From assembly GCF_003201815.1 (NCBI RefSeq), contig NZ_QJKB01000002.1, positions 528,941 to 592,940 of the forward strand: DNA of 64,000 nt. Reading direction: 5' to 3'. Made by a program: the position numbers and the translations under genes. The stretch's first letter is position 1. Every line of letters starts with the position of its first letter. This stretch comes from Undibacterium pigrum (GTDB lineage Bacteria > Pseudomonadota > Gammaproteobacteria > Burkholderiales > Burkholderiaceae_D). Positions 1 through 11,755 of the stretch are shown here, one piece after another. Below the pieces are notes generated by a model. That model saw only the letters and a list, made by a program, of their open reading frames with translations, did not search any database and was not told where the DNA came from.

Positions 1-2377
<2,377 letters not shown>

Positions 2378-2514
2378 CTAAAAAAACGAACTGTTTTGGA
2401 CAACTTTGTAAATCGCCCAATGTGAAACATATTCAAGACTGCTTTGTCATTCTGGTACAGGTGGGATCCACTGTCTACGTTGTTGATGCATCAGAGCATA
2501 ACGACTAACGACAC

Positions 2515-2558
2515 TGGAGCACCAGCCCGGTGGATTCCCGCCTGCGCTGGAATGACGG
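2515..2558. repeat. REP-like palindrome between dnaN and gyrB
   Basis: A degenerate inverted repeat of the GGATTCCCGC...GCTGGAATGACG type lies in the 242-base gap between gyrB and dnaN. Its left flank (ctggagcaccagcccggtgg) is repeated almost exactly at 25417-25436, and a shorter relative lies at 3880-3905. This form of intergenic palindrome is widespread in betaproteobacterial genomes. No function is shown by the sequence. Confidence 0.65.
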
Positions 2559-2610
2559 TATTAAGATCGCCGTGGATATAGTGTCCACGGCATCTGTCGA
2601 TATCTACAAC

Positions 2611-3717
2611 TTATATCCGCATCGGCATGACGACATATTTAAAGTCGGTGTTGTCGGGGATAGTGATCAGTGCGGATGAATTGGAGTCGCCCAAAGAAAC
2701 CGATATCTGGTCGCATTTGAGGTTATTCAATACATCAAGCAGATAGCTGACATTGAAGCCGATGTCGACGCTGTCGCCACCGTAGTCGATTTCGATTTCT
2801 TCTATCGCTTCTTCCTGGTCGGCATTGGTAGACAAAATCTGCATGAGGCCAGGGGTAATGACGCAACGCACGCCCTTGAACTTGTCCGACGTCATGATCG
2901 CGGCACGCTGCAAAGAACGCAGCAATTGCTCGCGGCCCAAAGTGAAGCTGTTTTTATAGCCTTTGGGGATGACGCGGTTAAAGTCAGGGAACTTGCCTTC
3001 AACCAGTTTGGAAATCAGTTCGATATCGGCAAAAGTCAGTTTGACCTGGTTGTTGGCGATGTCGATTTGTACCGGGTCTTCTTTATCTTCCAGCAGGCGC
3101 TGCATCTCTATGATGGTTTTGCGCGGGATGATGACTTCATGGCGCGGGAACTCTTGCTCTACTTCGACCTGGCAAAACGCCAGACGGTGACCATCAGTTG
3201 CCACGGCGATGACGTTCTTGCCATCGACAACCAGCAGCAAGCCATTCAGGTAATAACGAATGTCTTGTTGGGCCATCGAGAAATGCACCATGTTGAACAG
3301 GTGCTTCAGGGTTTTTTGCGGCAGGTTGACGCTGGCATTGAAATGCTCGGCCTGGGCAACGGTAGGGAATTCTTCTGCTGCCAGGGTTTGCAAAGAGAAG
3401 CGTGATTTGCCTGACTGCACGCTCATCTTTTTGTTTTCAAGCTTGAGGACCACATCATTGTCATCTGGCAGGGCGCGCAAAATATCCAGCAATTTGCGGG
3501 CTGCGACTGTCGTGGCTATGCTGTCGCCGCCAGAACCTATGGCTGCCTTGGTCGTGATCTGCACTTCTATGTCTGTCGACAGGAACGACACCTGTTCACC
3601 GTCTTTGCGAATGAGGATATTGGCCAGAATCGGCAATGTATGCCGACGCTCGACAATACCACTCACAATTTGCAAAGGCCGGAGCAGGGTGTCCCGGTGG
3701 GTTTTAACCAATTGCAT
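2611..3717 (-). CDS. dnaN: DNA polymerase III beta subunit (sliding clamp)
   Basis: This is the ring-shaped processivity clamp that tethers DNA polymerase III to DNA. It is 368 residues, the usual length. It starts MQLVKTHRDTLLRPLQ and ends with the conserved VMPMRI tail, where family members carry the MPMRL ending that forms part of the protein-binding pocket. The three clamp repeats are continuous with no frameshift. The gene follows dnaA on the minus strand with a 311-base gap and precedes gyrB. The ATG at 3717-3715 is the natural start because the alignment to other DnaN proteins begins there. Confidence 0.98.
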   Translation of the reverse strand: MQLVKTHRDTLLRPLQIVSGIVERRHTLPILANILIRKDGEQVSFLSTDIEVQITTKAAIGSGGDSIATTVAARKLLDILRALPDDNDVVLKLENKKMSVQSGKSRFSLQTLAAEEFPTVAQAEHFNASVNLPQKTLKHLFNMVHFSMAQQDIRYYLNGLLLVVDGKNVIAVATDGHRLAFCQVEVEQEFPRHEVIIPRKTIIEMQRLLEDKEDPVQIDIANNQVKLTFADIELISKLVEGKFPDFNRVIPKGYKNSFTLGREQLLRSLQRAAIMTSDKFKGVRCVITPGLMQILSTNADQEEAIEEIEIDYGGDSVDIGFNVSYLLDVLNNLKCDQISVSLGDSNSSALITIPDNTDFKYVVMPMRI

Positions 3718-4028
3718 TTGAATATCCTCACTAAATTATGGTGACAAGGAACTTAAGTATTTCTTGCTGCTTTTATAGATTGCTTCACATATTTACTGCG
3801 GTCATGCTTGTTACTTTGGTGCGCATGGCGCACTTTACAAATTTGTTCGTCGATCTGGGCAAACGGCTCTTGCGCAAATGGATCCCAGCCTTCGCTGGGA
3901 TGACGTTAATAATGTTCGTGCTGCTTTACACTGCTAGCTGCTTCAATTCGGGTCGAGTTCTCAAAACCCTGCTCATCTGCATACTACAAATTACACTTCC
4001 AATTGCACATCCTACAACATCCTACCCA
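3718..4028. other. dnaA-dnaN intergenic gap with a REP-like hairpin
   Basis: This 311-base gap carries no credible gene. At 3880-3905 it holds a short palindrome (ggatcccagc, then ttc, then gctgggatgacg), related to the repeats at 2515-2558 and 25417-25464. No DnaA box matching TTATCCACA is present on either strand, so this side of dnaA does not look like the replication origin. A dnaN promoter probably lies here but no strong match was identified. Confidence 0.6.
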
Positions 4029-5423
4029 TCAACCCTTGAGCGTTTGCTCTAATACATGCAGTTCATGGTTGCATTCTGGGTTTTTGGTGCGGTCTGCCGC
4101 GATCTTGCGTACTGCGTGCAAGACCGTGGTGTGGTCGCGGCCGCCAAAGAGTTCGCCGATTTCTGGCAGGCTCTTTTGCGTGAGTTCCTTGGCCAGGTAC
4201 ATCGCAATCTGGCGTGGTCTGGCGATATTGGCCGGACGTTTTTTTGAATACATGTCGGCGACCTTGATGTTGAAAAAGTCGGCGACTGTCTTCTGTATAT
4301 TCTCTACGGATATCTGGCGGTTTTGTACCGACAGCAAATCCTTCAGGGCTTCCTTGACCACGTCGATGGTGATCTCTTTACCGTGGAAGCGTGAGTAAGC
4401 CAGAATCTTGCGCAAGGCACCTTCAAGTTCGCGCACGTTGGAACGTAAATGCTTGGCGACGAAGAAGGCGACGTCATCGGAAATATTCACGCCTTCTGAA
4501 TAAGCTTTCTTGAGCAAGATCGCTACGCGCATTTCCAGCTCTGGCGGTTCAATCGCGACGGTCAGGCCAGAGTCAAAGCGGGAAATCAGGCGGTCATCCA
4601 TGCCGGTGATTTCTTTGGGATAAGTATCACTGGTGATGATGATTTGCTTCTTGGCGGCGATCAGTGCTTCAAAGGCATAAAAGAATTCTTCTTGCGTGCG
4701 GCTCTTGCCACCAAAGAATTGGATATCATCGATCAGCAACAAATCCAGCGAATGATAATAACGCTTGAATTCATCAAAGCCCTTGCGCTGGTAAGCGGTC
4801 ACTACGTCACGCACATATTGTTCAGCGTGGATGTAGCGTATCTTGGCGTTAGGGTTATCAACCAGGATCTGGTTACCGATGGCGTGGATCAAGTGAGTCT
4901 TGCCCAGGCCTACGCCGCCATACAGGAATAGTGGGTTATAGGAAACGCCAGGATTATTTGCTACCTGAATGGCAGCAGCGCGAGCCAGCTGGTTGGCCTT
5001 ACCGGTAACGAAGCTGTCAAAAGTCAGGTCGGAATTAATACGGCTTTGCTCGCGGCGCGGTGATACTTCTGGCGCGGCGGGTTCAGACATCATTTCTGGC
5101 ACGCTGCCCTGGGCATCGAGGTCGGCATTCAAACCCTGCGGGCGAGGTGCGGCCGCTGCTGCGGGAGCAGTTTTTCTGTTACCACGCGGATCAAGCACGA
5201 ACTGTACTTCTACGTCTTCATCCCAGTACTGGTTAGCCAGGTCGGTGATGCGGCTGGCGAACTGGGCTTTTACCCAGTCCAGTTTGAAACGGTTAGGCGC
5301 AGCGATACGCAGCTTGCCGTTTTCAAAGTCAAGCGGTACTAGCGGTTTGATCCAGGCGCTATATTGCTGTGGTGGAAGCTCTTGCTCAAGTTGGGAAGAA
5401 CAGGCCTGCCAGAAATTTTCCAT
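4029..5423 (-). CDS. dnaA: Chromosomal replication initiator protein DnaA
   Basis: DnaA binds DnaA boxes at oriC, melts the origin and loads the DnaB helicase. The 464-residue product has domain I (about 1-80), a variable linker rich in Ala and Pro (about 95-135) and the AAA+ domain with Walker [11 protein letters not shown] and Walker [11 protein letters not shown]. The C-terminal helix-turn-helix includes the signature [15 protein letters not shown], which reads DnaA boxes. It starts at the ATG at 5423-5421. The perfect DnaA box at 5592-5600 lies upstream of its start, so the gene may be autoregulated as in other bacteria; that is inference. Confidence 0.98.
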   Translation of the reverse strand: MENFWQACSSQLEQELPPQQYSAWIKPLVPLDFENGKLRIAAPNRFKLDWVKAQFASRITDLANQYWDEDVEVQFVLDPRGNRKTAPAAAAAPRPQGLNADLDAQGSVPEMMSEPAAPEVSPRREQSRINSDLTFDSFVTGKANQLARAAAIQVANNPGVSYNPLFLYGGVGLGKTHLIHAIGNQILVDNPNAKIRYIHAEQYVRDVVTAYQRKGFDEFKRYYHSLDLLLIDDIQFFGGKSRTQEEFFYAFEALIAAKKQIIITSDTYPKEITGMDDRLISRFDSGLTVAIEPPELEMRVAILLKKAYSEGVNISDDVAFFVAKHLRSNVRELEGALRKILAYSRFHGKEITIDVVKEALKDLLSVQNRQISVENIQKTVADFFNIKVADMYSKKRPANIARPRQIAMYLAKELTQKSLPEIGELFGGRDHTTVLHAVRKIAADRTKNPECNHELHVLEQTLKG

Positions 5424-5591
5424 GTATGACTTTAATTATTAAATGCAAATGCGCGGTGCCGAATTAAATTCTACCTTCCCGATATTTAGTAAGAATTACT
5501 AAGAGGCTTGTAGCCCTATCGCTTGGTAAGTTGTCTGAAAGACATAAAACGGTGCCGCGCTAATCCGCTATTTTAACCCCGCTTGACCGAG

Positions 5592-5600
5592 TTATCCACA
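5592..5600 (+). promoter_or_regulatory. Perfect DnaA box
   Basis: The nonamer TTATCCACA matches the high-affinity DnaA box exactly. It lies 169 bases upstream of the dnaA start codon, inside the probable origin. Confidence 0.85.
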
Positions 5601-5674
5601 GGTTTGGGTTTAAATTTATTCTTTGCATTGCACCAATGGATGTGCCCTGATTGATTAATTTTTGCGCTAAGTGA

Positions 5675-5704
5675 TTGACACGCAAAGCAAAAATGGTGTC
5701 TAAT
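5675..5704 (+). promoter_or_regulatory. Sigma70 promoter for rpmH-rnpA operon
   Basis: A perfect -35 element TTGACA (5675-5680) is followed after 18 bases by TCTAAT (5699-5704), one mismatch from the -10 consensus. It would drive the rpmH-rnpA-yidD-yidC genes with a leader of roughly 190 bases. Confidence 0.6.
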
Positions 5705-5902
5705 TCAGGGTTCCCTACCCCTCTTTTATTGGTGCGGCTTTAATTATCGGTTTTTTGATGGATTGATGCGCAACACCATGAGCAGCGGTTTTGGGGCAGT
5801 AAAGGCGAAAGGCCTGACGAAAATGTGCAAGCCGAAGTCGCACCCAAGACAGCCTTTATCCGTAATTCCGATTTTTTTTATTGCTCAATTAGCGAGACCA
5901 AC

Positions 5903-6037
5903 ATGAAACGTACTTACCAACCTTCCGTCGTTCGCCGCAAGCGCACTCACGGTTTCCGCGCACGCATGGCAACCCGCGGTGGCCGCGCTGTTCTGAACGC
6001 ACGTCGCGCCAAAGGCCGTAAACGCCTGGCAGCTTGA
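5903..6037 (+). CDS. rpmH: 50S ribosomal protein L34
   Basis: This is the smallest basic protein of the large ribosomal subunit. The 44-residue product starts [18 protein letters not shown] and ends KGRKRLAA, matching L34 over its full length. The start is the ATG at 5903: an in-frame reading frame extends upstream, but L34 always begins MKRTYQPS. It is the first gene of the rpmH-rnpA-yidD-yidC cluster conserved next to dnaA in most bacteria. Confidence 0.98.
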   Translation: MKRTYQPSVVRRKRTHGFRARMATRGGRAVLNARRAKGRKRLAA

Positions 6038-6075
6038 TTATCAGTTTTGGTCTGCGCCAGCCTTGCTGAATTCGC

Positions 6076-6522
6076 ATGATCAATCATATAACTGAGCGAG
6101 TTCAGGCAGGTGCAGGTGGCGTGGATTTTGCCCGCGTTCGACGCATCATTAAAACGGATGAGTTTTCATCCGTTTTTCGTTTGCGTCCCGTGCAAAAAAC
6201 CGCGCATTTTGTGCTCTACACCAGAACCAATGATTTGCCGCATGCCCGTCTGGGTGTGGTGGCCGCTAAACGGTTTGCGCCACGTGCTGTGACGCGCAAT
6301 ACCATCAAGCGTGTCACCCGCGAGATTTTCCGTCATTCAGCATTGCTGAATGTGGATTGCATCGTGCGGCTGTCCCGTCCTGTTAACAGCAAGGCCGGGC
6401 CGGCAACGACTGCCCAGCTCAAGCGTGAGCTGAGGGCGGAAATCCTGCGCCTGTTTGCTGCACCAGCCTGTGCGCTGGCTGGCACACCGGCTCATCATAA
6501 GCCGCCTGCTGGCAGTACATAA
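6076..6522 (+). CDS. rnpA: Ribonuclease P protein component
   Basis: This is the protein subunit that helps the RNase P RNA bind and cleave the 5' leader of tRNA precursors. The product is 148 residues. It contains the family signature around [13 protein letters not shown] and the beta strands [17 protein letters not shown] near the N-terminus. About 17 residues precede the usual family start, and the C-terminal 20 residues (rich in Ala, Pro and His) are lineage-specific. It sits 38 bases after rpmH, and its stop is followed 16 bases later by yidD. The ATG at 6076 is taken, but a shorter start is possible. Confidence 0.95.
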   Translation: MINHITERVQAGAGGVDFARVRRIIKTDEFSSVFRLRPVQKTAHFVLYTRTNDLPHARLGVVAAKRFAPRAVTRNTIKRVTREIFRHSALLNVDCIVRLSRPVNSKAGPATTAQLKRELRAEILRLFAAPACALAGTPAHHKPPAGST

Positions 6523-6538
6523 TGATAGGGCCTGTGCG

Positions 6539-6835
6539 ATGAAAACCCTGCTGCTCCTGTTGCTGAGATTTTATAAACTGGCAATTAGTCCCATGCTGGG
6601 GCAGAACTGTCGTTTTTATCCCAGTTGCTCTGAGTATGCGGCAGAGGCCATCAAGATACATGGTGCCGCCAGGGGTAGCTTGCTGGCAGGCAAACGCCTG
6701 TGCAAATGTCACCCATGGCACCCTGGTGGTGTGGATAACGTGCCACCCGCTAGTGAAAAATCGCAAACTGCCCCCACATCTGCCCAGTGCTGCCATGATG
6801 GCAAGCACACTGGACATTCTTCTCCCCTTTCCTGA
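6539..6835 (+). CDS. yidD: Membrane protein insertion efficiency factor YidD
   Basis: YidD is a small membrane-associated protein that helps YidC and Sec insert inner-membrane proteins. The 98-residue product has an amphipathic N-terminus ([20 protein letters not shown]) followed by the conserved core [12 protein letters not shown] and the HPGGVD segment. This core has the three conserved cysteines of the family. The last 25 residues are a hydrophilic tail that varies among species. The start at 6539 gives the family's standard beginning. It lies between rnpA and yidC, its conserved position. Confidence 0.95.
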   Translation: MKTLLLLLLRFYKLAISPMLGQNCRFYPSCSEYAAEAIKIHGAARGSLLAGKRLCKCHPWHPGGVDNVPPASEKSQTAPTSAQCCHDGKHTGHSSPLS

Positions 6836-6844
6836 CATACACAA

Positions 6845-8506
6845 ATGGATATCAAACGTACCGTCCTGTGGGTAATTTTCTCTTTCTCGCTGCTCATGCT
6901 CTGGAATGGTTGGGGGCAATATAACGGCAAGCCGTCTATGTTTGCTCCACCACCACCTGCAAAAATAGCAAGTGCTTCGGCTTCTGCCAGCAATAGTGCT
7001 ACTGCGGCAACCGCAACATCGGCTAGCGCCACCGCAGCTACTACTGCTGGCGATGCAACTGCAGCCCCGGTGATCAAGAGCGAAACTATTACCATCACTA
7101 CTGATGTCATCAAGGCTGATATTGATACCATCGGTGGCGAGCTGAAGAAACTGGAATTGCTCAAGCATAAAAATGATACTGATCATACAAAAAATGTATT
7201 CTTGTTTGATCAGTCAGCCAAGCGCACTTATCTGGCGCAAACTGGCTTGCTGGGCGGCCCTTTCCCTAACCATAAATCCGGCTTCGTTGCCAAACCAGGT
7301 GTACGTACCCTGGAAGGCGGCAATCAGGTGCAACTGGTGCTGGAATCCGAGCAAGGCGGCGTCAAGCTGACCAAGACTTATACCTTCAAAAAAGGTGAGT
7401 ACCTGATCGATGTGCGCCATGATGTGACCAATACTGGTACGGCAGCAATTACGCCATCCCTGTATCTGCAACTGTTGCATGACGGCACCAAGCCTGAAAG
7501 CGGCGGCATGTTCTCTGGCAGTGGTGAATTCTATGCACCTGCTGTGTATACAGAAGCAGAAAAATTCCAGAAACTGGATTTTGAAAAAATCGCCAAGGGT
7601 AGCGATAGTCATGCCAAAGCATCGGACAATGGCTGGATAGCAATGCTGCAGCATTTCTTTGTGTCCGCCTTCATTCCGCAAGAAAAAACCAAGCGTGAAA
7701 TTTTCACGAAACAGGTTGATACCAATCTGTATGCAGTTGGTAATGTCTTGCCTATGGGTACCGTCGCACCAGGTGCAACTGTCACCATGAATGCACACCT
7801 GTATTCTGGCCCGCAAGAATCTGCCAAGCTGGAAGCGATTGCACCAGGCTTTGAACTGGTGAAAGACTATGGTGTCTTGACCATCATCGCCAAGCCGCTG
7901 TTCTGGGTCATGGAACAAATCCATAAAATGCTGGGTAACTGGGGCTGGACTATCGTGGTCTTCACGATCGCCATCAAACTGGCTTTGTTCCCTTTGTCGG
8001 CTGCCGGTTATCGCAGTATGGCAAAAATGAAGGTGGTAACACCGAAGATGCAGGCCGTGCGTGAGCGTTTCAAAAACGATCCGCAAAAAATGAATCAGGC
8101 CATGATGGAGTTGTACAAAACCGAGAAAATCAATCCTCTCGGCGGTTGCTTCCCTATCCTGATTCAGATGCCTATCTTCCTGGCGCTGTACTGGGTCTTG
8201 CAAGCCAGCGTGGAAATGCGCGGCGCACCATGGGTGGGCTGGATCACGGATCTGACCGCACCTGATCCATGGTATATCTTGCCAGTGATCTATGCGATTT
8301 CCATGTATATCACGACCAAGCTGAATCCGGCCCCGGCTGATCCTATGCAGGCAAAGATGATGATGTTCATGCCATTGGCATTCTCGGTCATGTTCTTCTT
8401 CTTCCCATCCGGCCTGGTATTGTATTGGGTAGTCAACAATATCTTGTCGATCGGGCAGCAATGGGTCATCAATAATAAGCTGATCCCGCCTGAGCATAAG
8501 GTCTGA
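6845..8506 (+). CDS. yidC: Membrane protein insertase YidC
   Basis: YidC inserts and folds inner-membrane proteins, alone or with SecYEG. The 553-residue product has the proteobacterial layout. It begins with a transmembrane segment (about 6-22), followed by an Ala/Thr/Ser-rich linker (about 38-70) and a large periplasmic beta domain (about 75-345). The conserved five-helix core follows, with NPLGGCFPILIQMPIFLALY near residue 435 and the last helices near 490-540. It begins 9 bases after yidD and ends just before a strong terminator. Confidence 0.98.
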   Translation: MDIKRTVLWVIFSFSLLMLWNGWGQYNGKPSMFAPPPPAKIASASASASNSATAATATSASATAATTAGDATAAPVIKSETITITTDVIKADIDTIGGELKKLELLKHKNDTDHTKNVFLFDQSAKRTYLAQTGLLGGPFPNHKSGFVAKPGVRTLEGGNQVQLVLESEQGGVKLTKTYTFKKGEYLIDVRHDVTNTGTAAITPSLYLQLLHDGTKPESGGMFSGSGEFYAPAVYTEAEKFQKLDFEKIAKGSDSHAKASDNGWIAMLQHFFVSAFIPQEKTKREIFTKQVDTNLYAVGNVLPMGTVAPGATVTMNAHLYSGPQESAKLEAIAPGFELVKDYGVLTIIAKPLFWVMEQIHKMLGNWGWTIVVFTIAIKLALFPLSAAGYRSMAKMKVVTPKMQAVRERFKNDPQKMNQAMMELYKTEKINPLGGCFPILIQMPIFLALYWVLQASVEMRGAPWVGWITDLTAPDPWYILPVIYAISMYITTKLNPAPADPMQAKMMMFMPLAFSVMFFFFPSGLVLYWVVNNILSIGQQWVINNKLIPPEHKV

Positions 8507-8537
8507 GGATAGAGCTTAAAAATTGAGCAAATGAGAA

Positions 8538-8566
8538 AGCCCGCAAGTTTGCTTGCGGGCTTTTTT
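8538..8566 (+). terminator. Rho-independent terminator after yidC
   Basis: A perfect 10-base stem (agcccgcaag with cttgcgggct) with a 4-base loop is followed by a run of six T. It ends the rpmH-rnpA-yidD-yidC transcription unit. Confidence 0.9.
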
Positions 8567-8604
8567 GTTTTTACAAATAGACGCTCCAACGTAGGTTAGT
8601 TAGT

Positions 8605-8724
8605 TCGTAGGTTGGGCTACGGGGTATCAGCCCAACACTGGGCCTCAACAAACGTATATGTTATTTAAGCGTCGAGTGTTGGGCTGGTAAACCGTAGCCT
8701 AGCGAGGCCCGGCCCAACCTACGA
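8605..8724. repeat. 120-base nested inverted repeat (MITE or REP-like)
   Basis: The outer arms tcgtaggttgggc (8605-8617) and gcccaacctacga (8712-8724) are perfect complements. Inside them tacgg/ccgta pairs (8618-8622 with 8692-8696), and then agcccaacact (8629-8639) with agtgttgggct (8675-8685). A partial extra copy of the outer arm (cgtaggtta) precedes it at about 8590. The element fills most of the 314-base gap between yidC and mnmE and carries no gene. The GTAGGTTGGGC type of palindrome is a known repeated intergenic sequence in proteobacteria. Confidence 0.8.
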
Positions 8725-8820
8725 GAACAGGTATTCCCGATATACGCTCTGTCGCATTTCCGTCACAAACCAGCAGACTAATTTGCACTCATAGAGTGCA
8801 AGCACAGATAGAATTTCAAT

Positions 8821-10227
8821 ATGATCTACGAACCCATTCCCATCGCTGCCATTGCCACCGCCCCCGGACGTGGTGGCATAGGGGTAGTGCGCATTTCCGG
8901 CAAGGACCTTGCCCCTGTTGTCACTGCCTTGTTTGGCACTACCCAGTTCAAGCCGCGTCATGCCAGTTATCTGCCGTTTACCCAGGCAGATGGCACGGTC
9001 ATTGATCAGGGCATCGCGATTTATTTCAAGGCACCGCATTCGTATACCGGTGAAGATGTGCTGGAACTGCAAGGCCATGGTGGCCCCGTCGTCATGCAAA
9101 TGCTGCTGTCGCGCTGCCTCGAAGCGGGCAAGGATGCGGGTTTGCGGCTGGCAGAGCCAGGCGAATTCACCCAGCGCGCCTTTTTAAATGACAAGCTGGA
9201 TCTGGCGCAGGCTGAAGCGGTATCCGATTTGATCGAGGCATCGACTGAGGCCGCTGCCAAATCGGCATCGCAATCGCTGTCCGGTGCTTTTTCCAAAGTC
9301 ATTCATGCACTGGTAGAAAAAGTCGTGCACCTGCGCATGCTGGTGGAGGCAACCCTGGATTTCCCGGAAGAAGAAATCGACTTCCTCGAAAAATCCAACG
9401 CCCGCGGCCAGTTGGCGACCATACAGACTGCTCTGCAAAAAGTGTTTGAACAGGCGGCCCAGGGTGCCTTGTTACGCGCCGGTTTGAATGTGGTGCTAGC
9501 TGGCCAGCCTAACGTCGGCAAATCATCGTTGCTGAATGTACTGGCGGGTGATGATGTCGCCATCGTCACACCTATCGCTGGTACGACCCGTGACAAGGTG
9601 ACCGAGACCATTCATATAGAAGGCATACCCCTCAACATCATCGACACTGCTGGCATACGTCACGATCATGATGAACCCGAAGAAGGCCAGGTCGCCAATG
9701 CGATAGATACAGTAGAGCGCATAGGCATAGAGCGCACTTGGGCAGAAGTGGACAAGGCCGACGTGATTTTGCATTTGCTCGACGCGAGTCGCGGCCCTAC
9801 ACGTGCCGATGAAGCCATCGTCGCCCGTTTCCCCGATGGTGTGCCGGTCATACGCATCTGGAACAAGATAGATTTATCCGGCCATCATGCCAGCGTCGAT
9901 GAAATGTCAGATGCGACGCATATTTATTTGTCCGCGCATGAACATGTAGGCATAGATCTGCTGCGCAAGGAATTACTGCGCATTGCCGGTTGGGAGCAAA
10001 CCGGTGAATCACTGTACCTGGCCCGTGAACGTCATTTGATCGCTCTCAAGCATGCGCATGAGCATCTGCAGAACGCTGCTGAATATGCAGCACAAAATGA
10101 CCAGTCGCTGGATTTGTTTGCAGAAGAACTGCGCCTGACACAAGACCGCCTCAACAGCATCACGGGTGAATTTACATCTGATGATTTGCTGGGTGTGATT
10201 TTCTCGCGCTTTTGTATCGGCAAATAG
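8821..10227 (+). CDS. mnmE: tRNA modification GTPase MnmE
   Basis: With MnmG, MnmE installs the carboxymethylaminomethyl group on the wobble uridine of certain tRNAs. The product is 468 residues. The N-terminal folate-binding domain (1-120) begins [20 protein letters not shown]. It is followed by a helical domain interrupted by the G domain, with G1 [10 protein letters not shown]3 DTAG and G4 NKID near residues 225-350. The chain ends FCIGK, the catalytic CxGK motif whose cysteine is essential. All key residues are present. It follows yidC, as in most proteobacteria. Confidence 0.98.
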   Translation: MIYEPIPIAAIATAPGRGGIGVVRISGKDLAPVVTALFGTTQFKPRHASYLPFTQADGTVIDQGIAIYFKAPHSYTGEDVLELQGHGGPVVMQMLLSRCLEAGKDAGLRLAEPGEFTQRAFLNDKLDLAQAEAVSDLIEASTEAAAKSASQSLSGAFSKVIHALVEKVVHLRMLVEATLDFPEEEIDFLEKSNARGQLATIQTALQKVFEQAAQGALLRAGLNVVLAGQPNVGKSSLLNVLAGDDVAIVTPIAGTTRDKVTETIHIEGIPLNIIDTAGIRHDHDEPEEGQVANAIDTVERIGIERTWAEVDKADVILHLLDASRGPTRADEAIVARFPDGVPVIRIWNKIDLSGHHASVDEMSDATHIYLSAHEHVGIDLLRKELLRIAGWEQTGESLYLARERHLIALKHAHEHLQNAAEYAAQNDQSLDLFAEELRLTQDRLNSITGEFTSDDLLGVIFSRFCIGK

Positions 10228-10238
10228 CGGCATCAGAC

Positions 10239-11069
10239 ATGGCGCGACTCAAAACTTTGGCAGACACTGTCCCGCGCTTCTGGCGTGATGACAGGCTGCC
10301 ATTTATCGAGGCGCGTTATCTGGCAGAAGGCCGTTCAGACAGTTATGACAAACATGCACACGAAACTTTTTGCATAGGTGCTATTACTGCTGGGGCCAGC
10401 AATTTTGTCATGGCGGGTAAGCAGCATCATGTACATGCAGGCGAGCTGGTGATCATCAATCCGGGGCAGGTGCATATCTGCAGTCCCGACGATGATTTAC
10501 CATGGGCTTTTTGCATGCTGTACGTTGATGCCAGCTGGTTGGCAGCTTTGCAGACTGAACTGGGGCAACAAAAAAATCCAGAATTTCAGGCCTACACCAG
10601 CCCGGTGTCTGACAATGTTTTCCTGTATGAAGGTCTGCTAGCTTTATATCAAAGCCTGACAGATACAGAAACTGAACTGCTTAGCAAACAGGGTAGTGTG
10701 ATCCAGTATTTTTCTGAAGTGCACAAGCACTTGCAATCTGCTCCGGCAGAACTGCATCTGGAAAATGCCAGGCTGAAACTGGCGGCTGATTTTATCCACG
10801 AGCACTGTACGCAAGATCTGAGTCTGGATGATATTTCTGCCCACGCAGGTTTGTCTGCTTCCTATTTATTTCGCGCCTTCAGGAAACAATATGATATGAC
10901 GCCGCATGCTTATCTCATCAACCGCCGCGTGCAATATGCGCAAGAAAAATTGCGGCAAGGTGCCTCCATAGCCGACGCGGCACTGGAGGCAGGCTTTGCT
11001 GACCAGGCACATTTCCAGCGTGTATTCAAACGCCTGCTGGCAGCAACGCCGGGCCAGTATCAGGCATAA
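10239..11069 (+). CDS. AraC-family transcriptional regulator
   Basis: This is a DNA-binding regulator of 276 residues. The N-terminal cupin-like sensing domain (about 15-150, with YDKHAHETFCIGAI) is followed by two C-terminal helix-turn-helix motifs (about 180-276, with LDDISAHAGLSASYLFRAF). The start at 10239 is chosen because it lies just after the mnmE stop, while an earlier in-frame start would overlap mnmE. It converges with the LysE-type exporter at 11081-11671. AraC plus LysE pairs of this kind are common, so the exporter may be its target; that is inference. Confidence 0.9.
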   Translation: MARLKTLADTVPRFWRDDRLPFIEARYLAEGRSDSYDKHAHETFCIGAITAGASNFVMAGKQHHVHAGELVIINPGQVHICSPDDDLPWAFCMLYVDASWLAALQTELGQQKNPEFQAYTSPVSDNVFLYEGLLALYQSLTDTETELLSKQGSVIQYFSEVHKHLQSAPAELHLENARLKLAADFIHEHCTQDLSLDDISAHAGLSASYLFRAFRKQYDMTPHAYLINRRVQYAQEKLRQGASIADAALEAGFADQAHFQRVFKRLLAATPGQYQA

Positions 11070-11080
11070 AAATCACACTA

Positions 11081-11671
11081 TCAACTCAGCACCAGATACA
11101 CCGCACTAATCAAAAGCATCACAGCCAGGCTGCGGTTAAAGGCACGCATCAGTGCAGGCTTCTTGAAGAGCTGGCGCAAGGCAGTTCCCGCATAAGCCCA
11201 GGCGGCTATCGATGCATAGCAAATGAAGAAATAGATAATGGTGAAATGCCAGACCATGCTGGTATCGCCATTTGCTGCATAGGCACCCATGCCTGCGATG
11301 GACGCCAGCCAGGCTTTGGGATTAAGCCATTGCATGAGTGCGCCATACCAGGCAGAAGGCCCCTTGCCATTTTCATCGACATCCAGTCGCCCATTGTCGA
11401 TAGCCAGTTTATAAGCCAGAAACAACAAGAAAGCGACGCCTGCCCATTGTATGACTTGCGTCAGCGCGGGCATGATGATCAAGAGCTCATGCAGGCCTAG
11501 TCCAGTCAGGAATAACAAAACCGTAAACCCTATGGTCGCGCCACTGACATGGGCCAGGCTGGCGCGAAAACCATATTGCGTGCCTGAACGCAAAGCCACA
11601 ATGTTAACCGGGCCGGGTGAAATGGATGCGGCCAGTGCGAAGGCGGCCATGGAGAGATAGAGATTGAGCAT
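11081..11671 (-). CDS. LysE/RhtB-family amino acid exporter
   Basis: This inner-membrane transporter probably exports amino acids or related small molecules. The 196-residue product has about six hydrophobic helices and the N-terminal family motif SISPGPVN (about residues 15-22). The start MLNLYLSMAAFALA at 11671 is preferred over an upstream in-frame ATG because the family begins here. It is convergent with the AraC regulator, with only 11 bases between them. The substrate cannot be read from the sequence. Confidence 0.9.
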   Translation of the reverse strand: MLNLYLSMAAFALAASISPGPVNIVALRSGTQYGFRASLAHVSGATIGFTVLLFLTGLGLHELLIIMPALTQVIQWAGVAFLLFLAYKLAIDNGRLDVDENGKGPSAWYGALMQWLNPKAWLASIAGMGAYAANGDTSMVWHFTIIYFFICYASIAAWAYAGTALRQLFKKPALMRAFNRSLAVMLLISAVYLVLS

Positions 11672-11755
11672 AAACGTGTCCCGTATAAGTGAGTCGGCAG
11701 ACAGATTTATACGTGAGCACACTGGAGCTGTATTGAAGAAAACTACCCTTGCTAT

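Larger units (their letters stand above)
5424..5902. other. Probable replication origin region (oriC)
   Basis: This 479-base gap between divergent dnaA and rpmH is AT-rich and contains one perfect DnaA box at 5592-5600, followed by AT-rich stretches at about 5608-5625 and 5650-5665 that could serve as an unwinding element. Genes on both sides point outward: dnaA-dnaN-gyrB to the left, and rpmH to mnmE to the right. Location between dnaA and rpmH is typical for oriC in many proteobacteria. Only one consensus box was found by eye, so further boxes would have to be degenerate. Confidence 0.7.

Noticed and set aside
6419..7186. Long minus-strand open frame across rnpA, yidD and the start of yidC
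   Set aside because: It covers three well-supported genes and has no recognisable domain.
7214..8497. A 427-codon open frame on the minus strand across yidC
   Set aside because: It lies fully opposite yidC, whose protein is certain, and its translation is rich in His, Gln and Arg with no family features. It is a shadow of yidC codon use.
8605..8724. Insertion sequence remnant
   Set aside because: No transposase fragment or target-site duplication could be recognised; it is listed as a palindromic repeat only.
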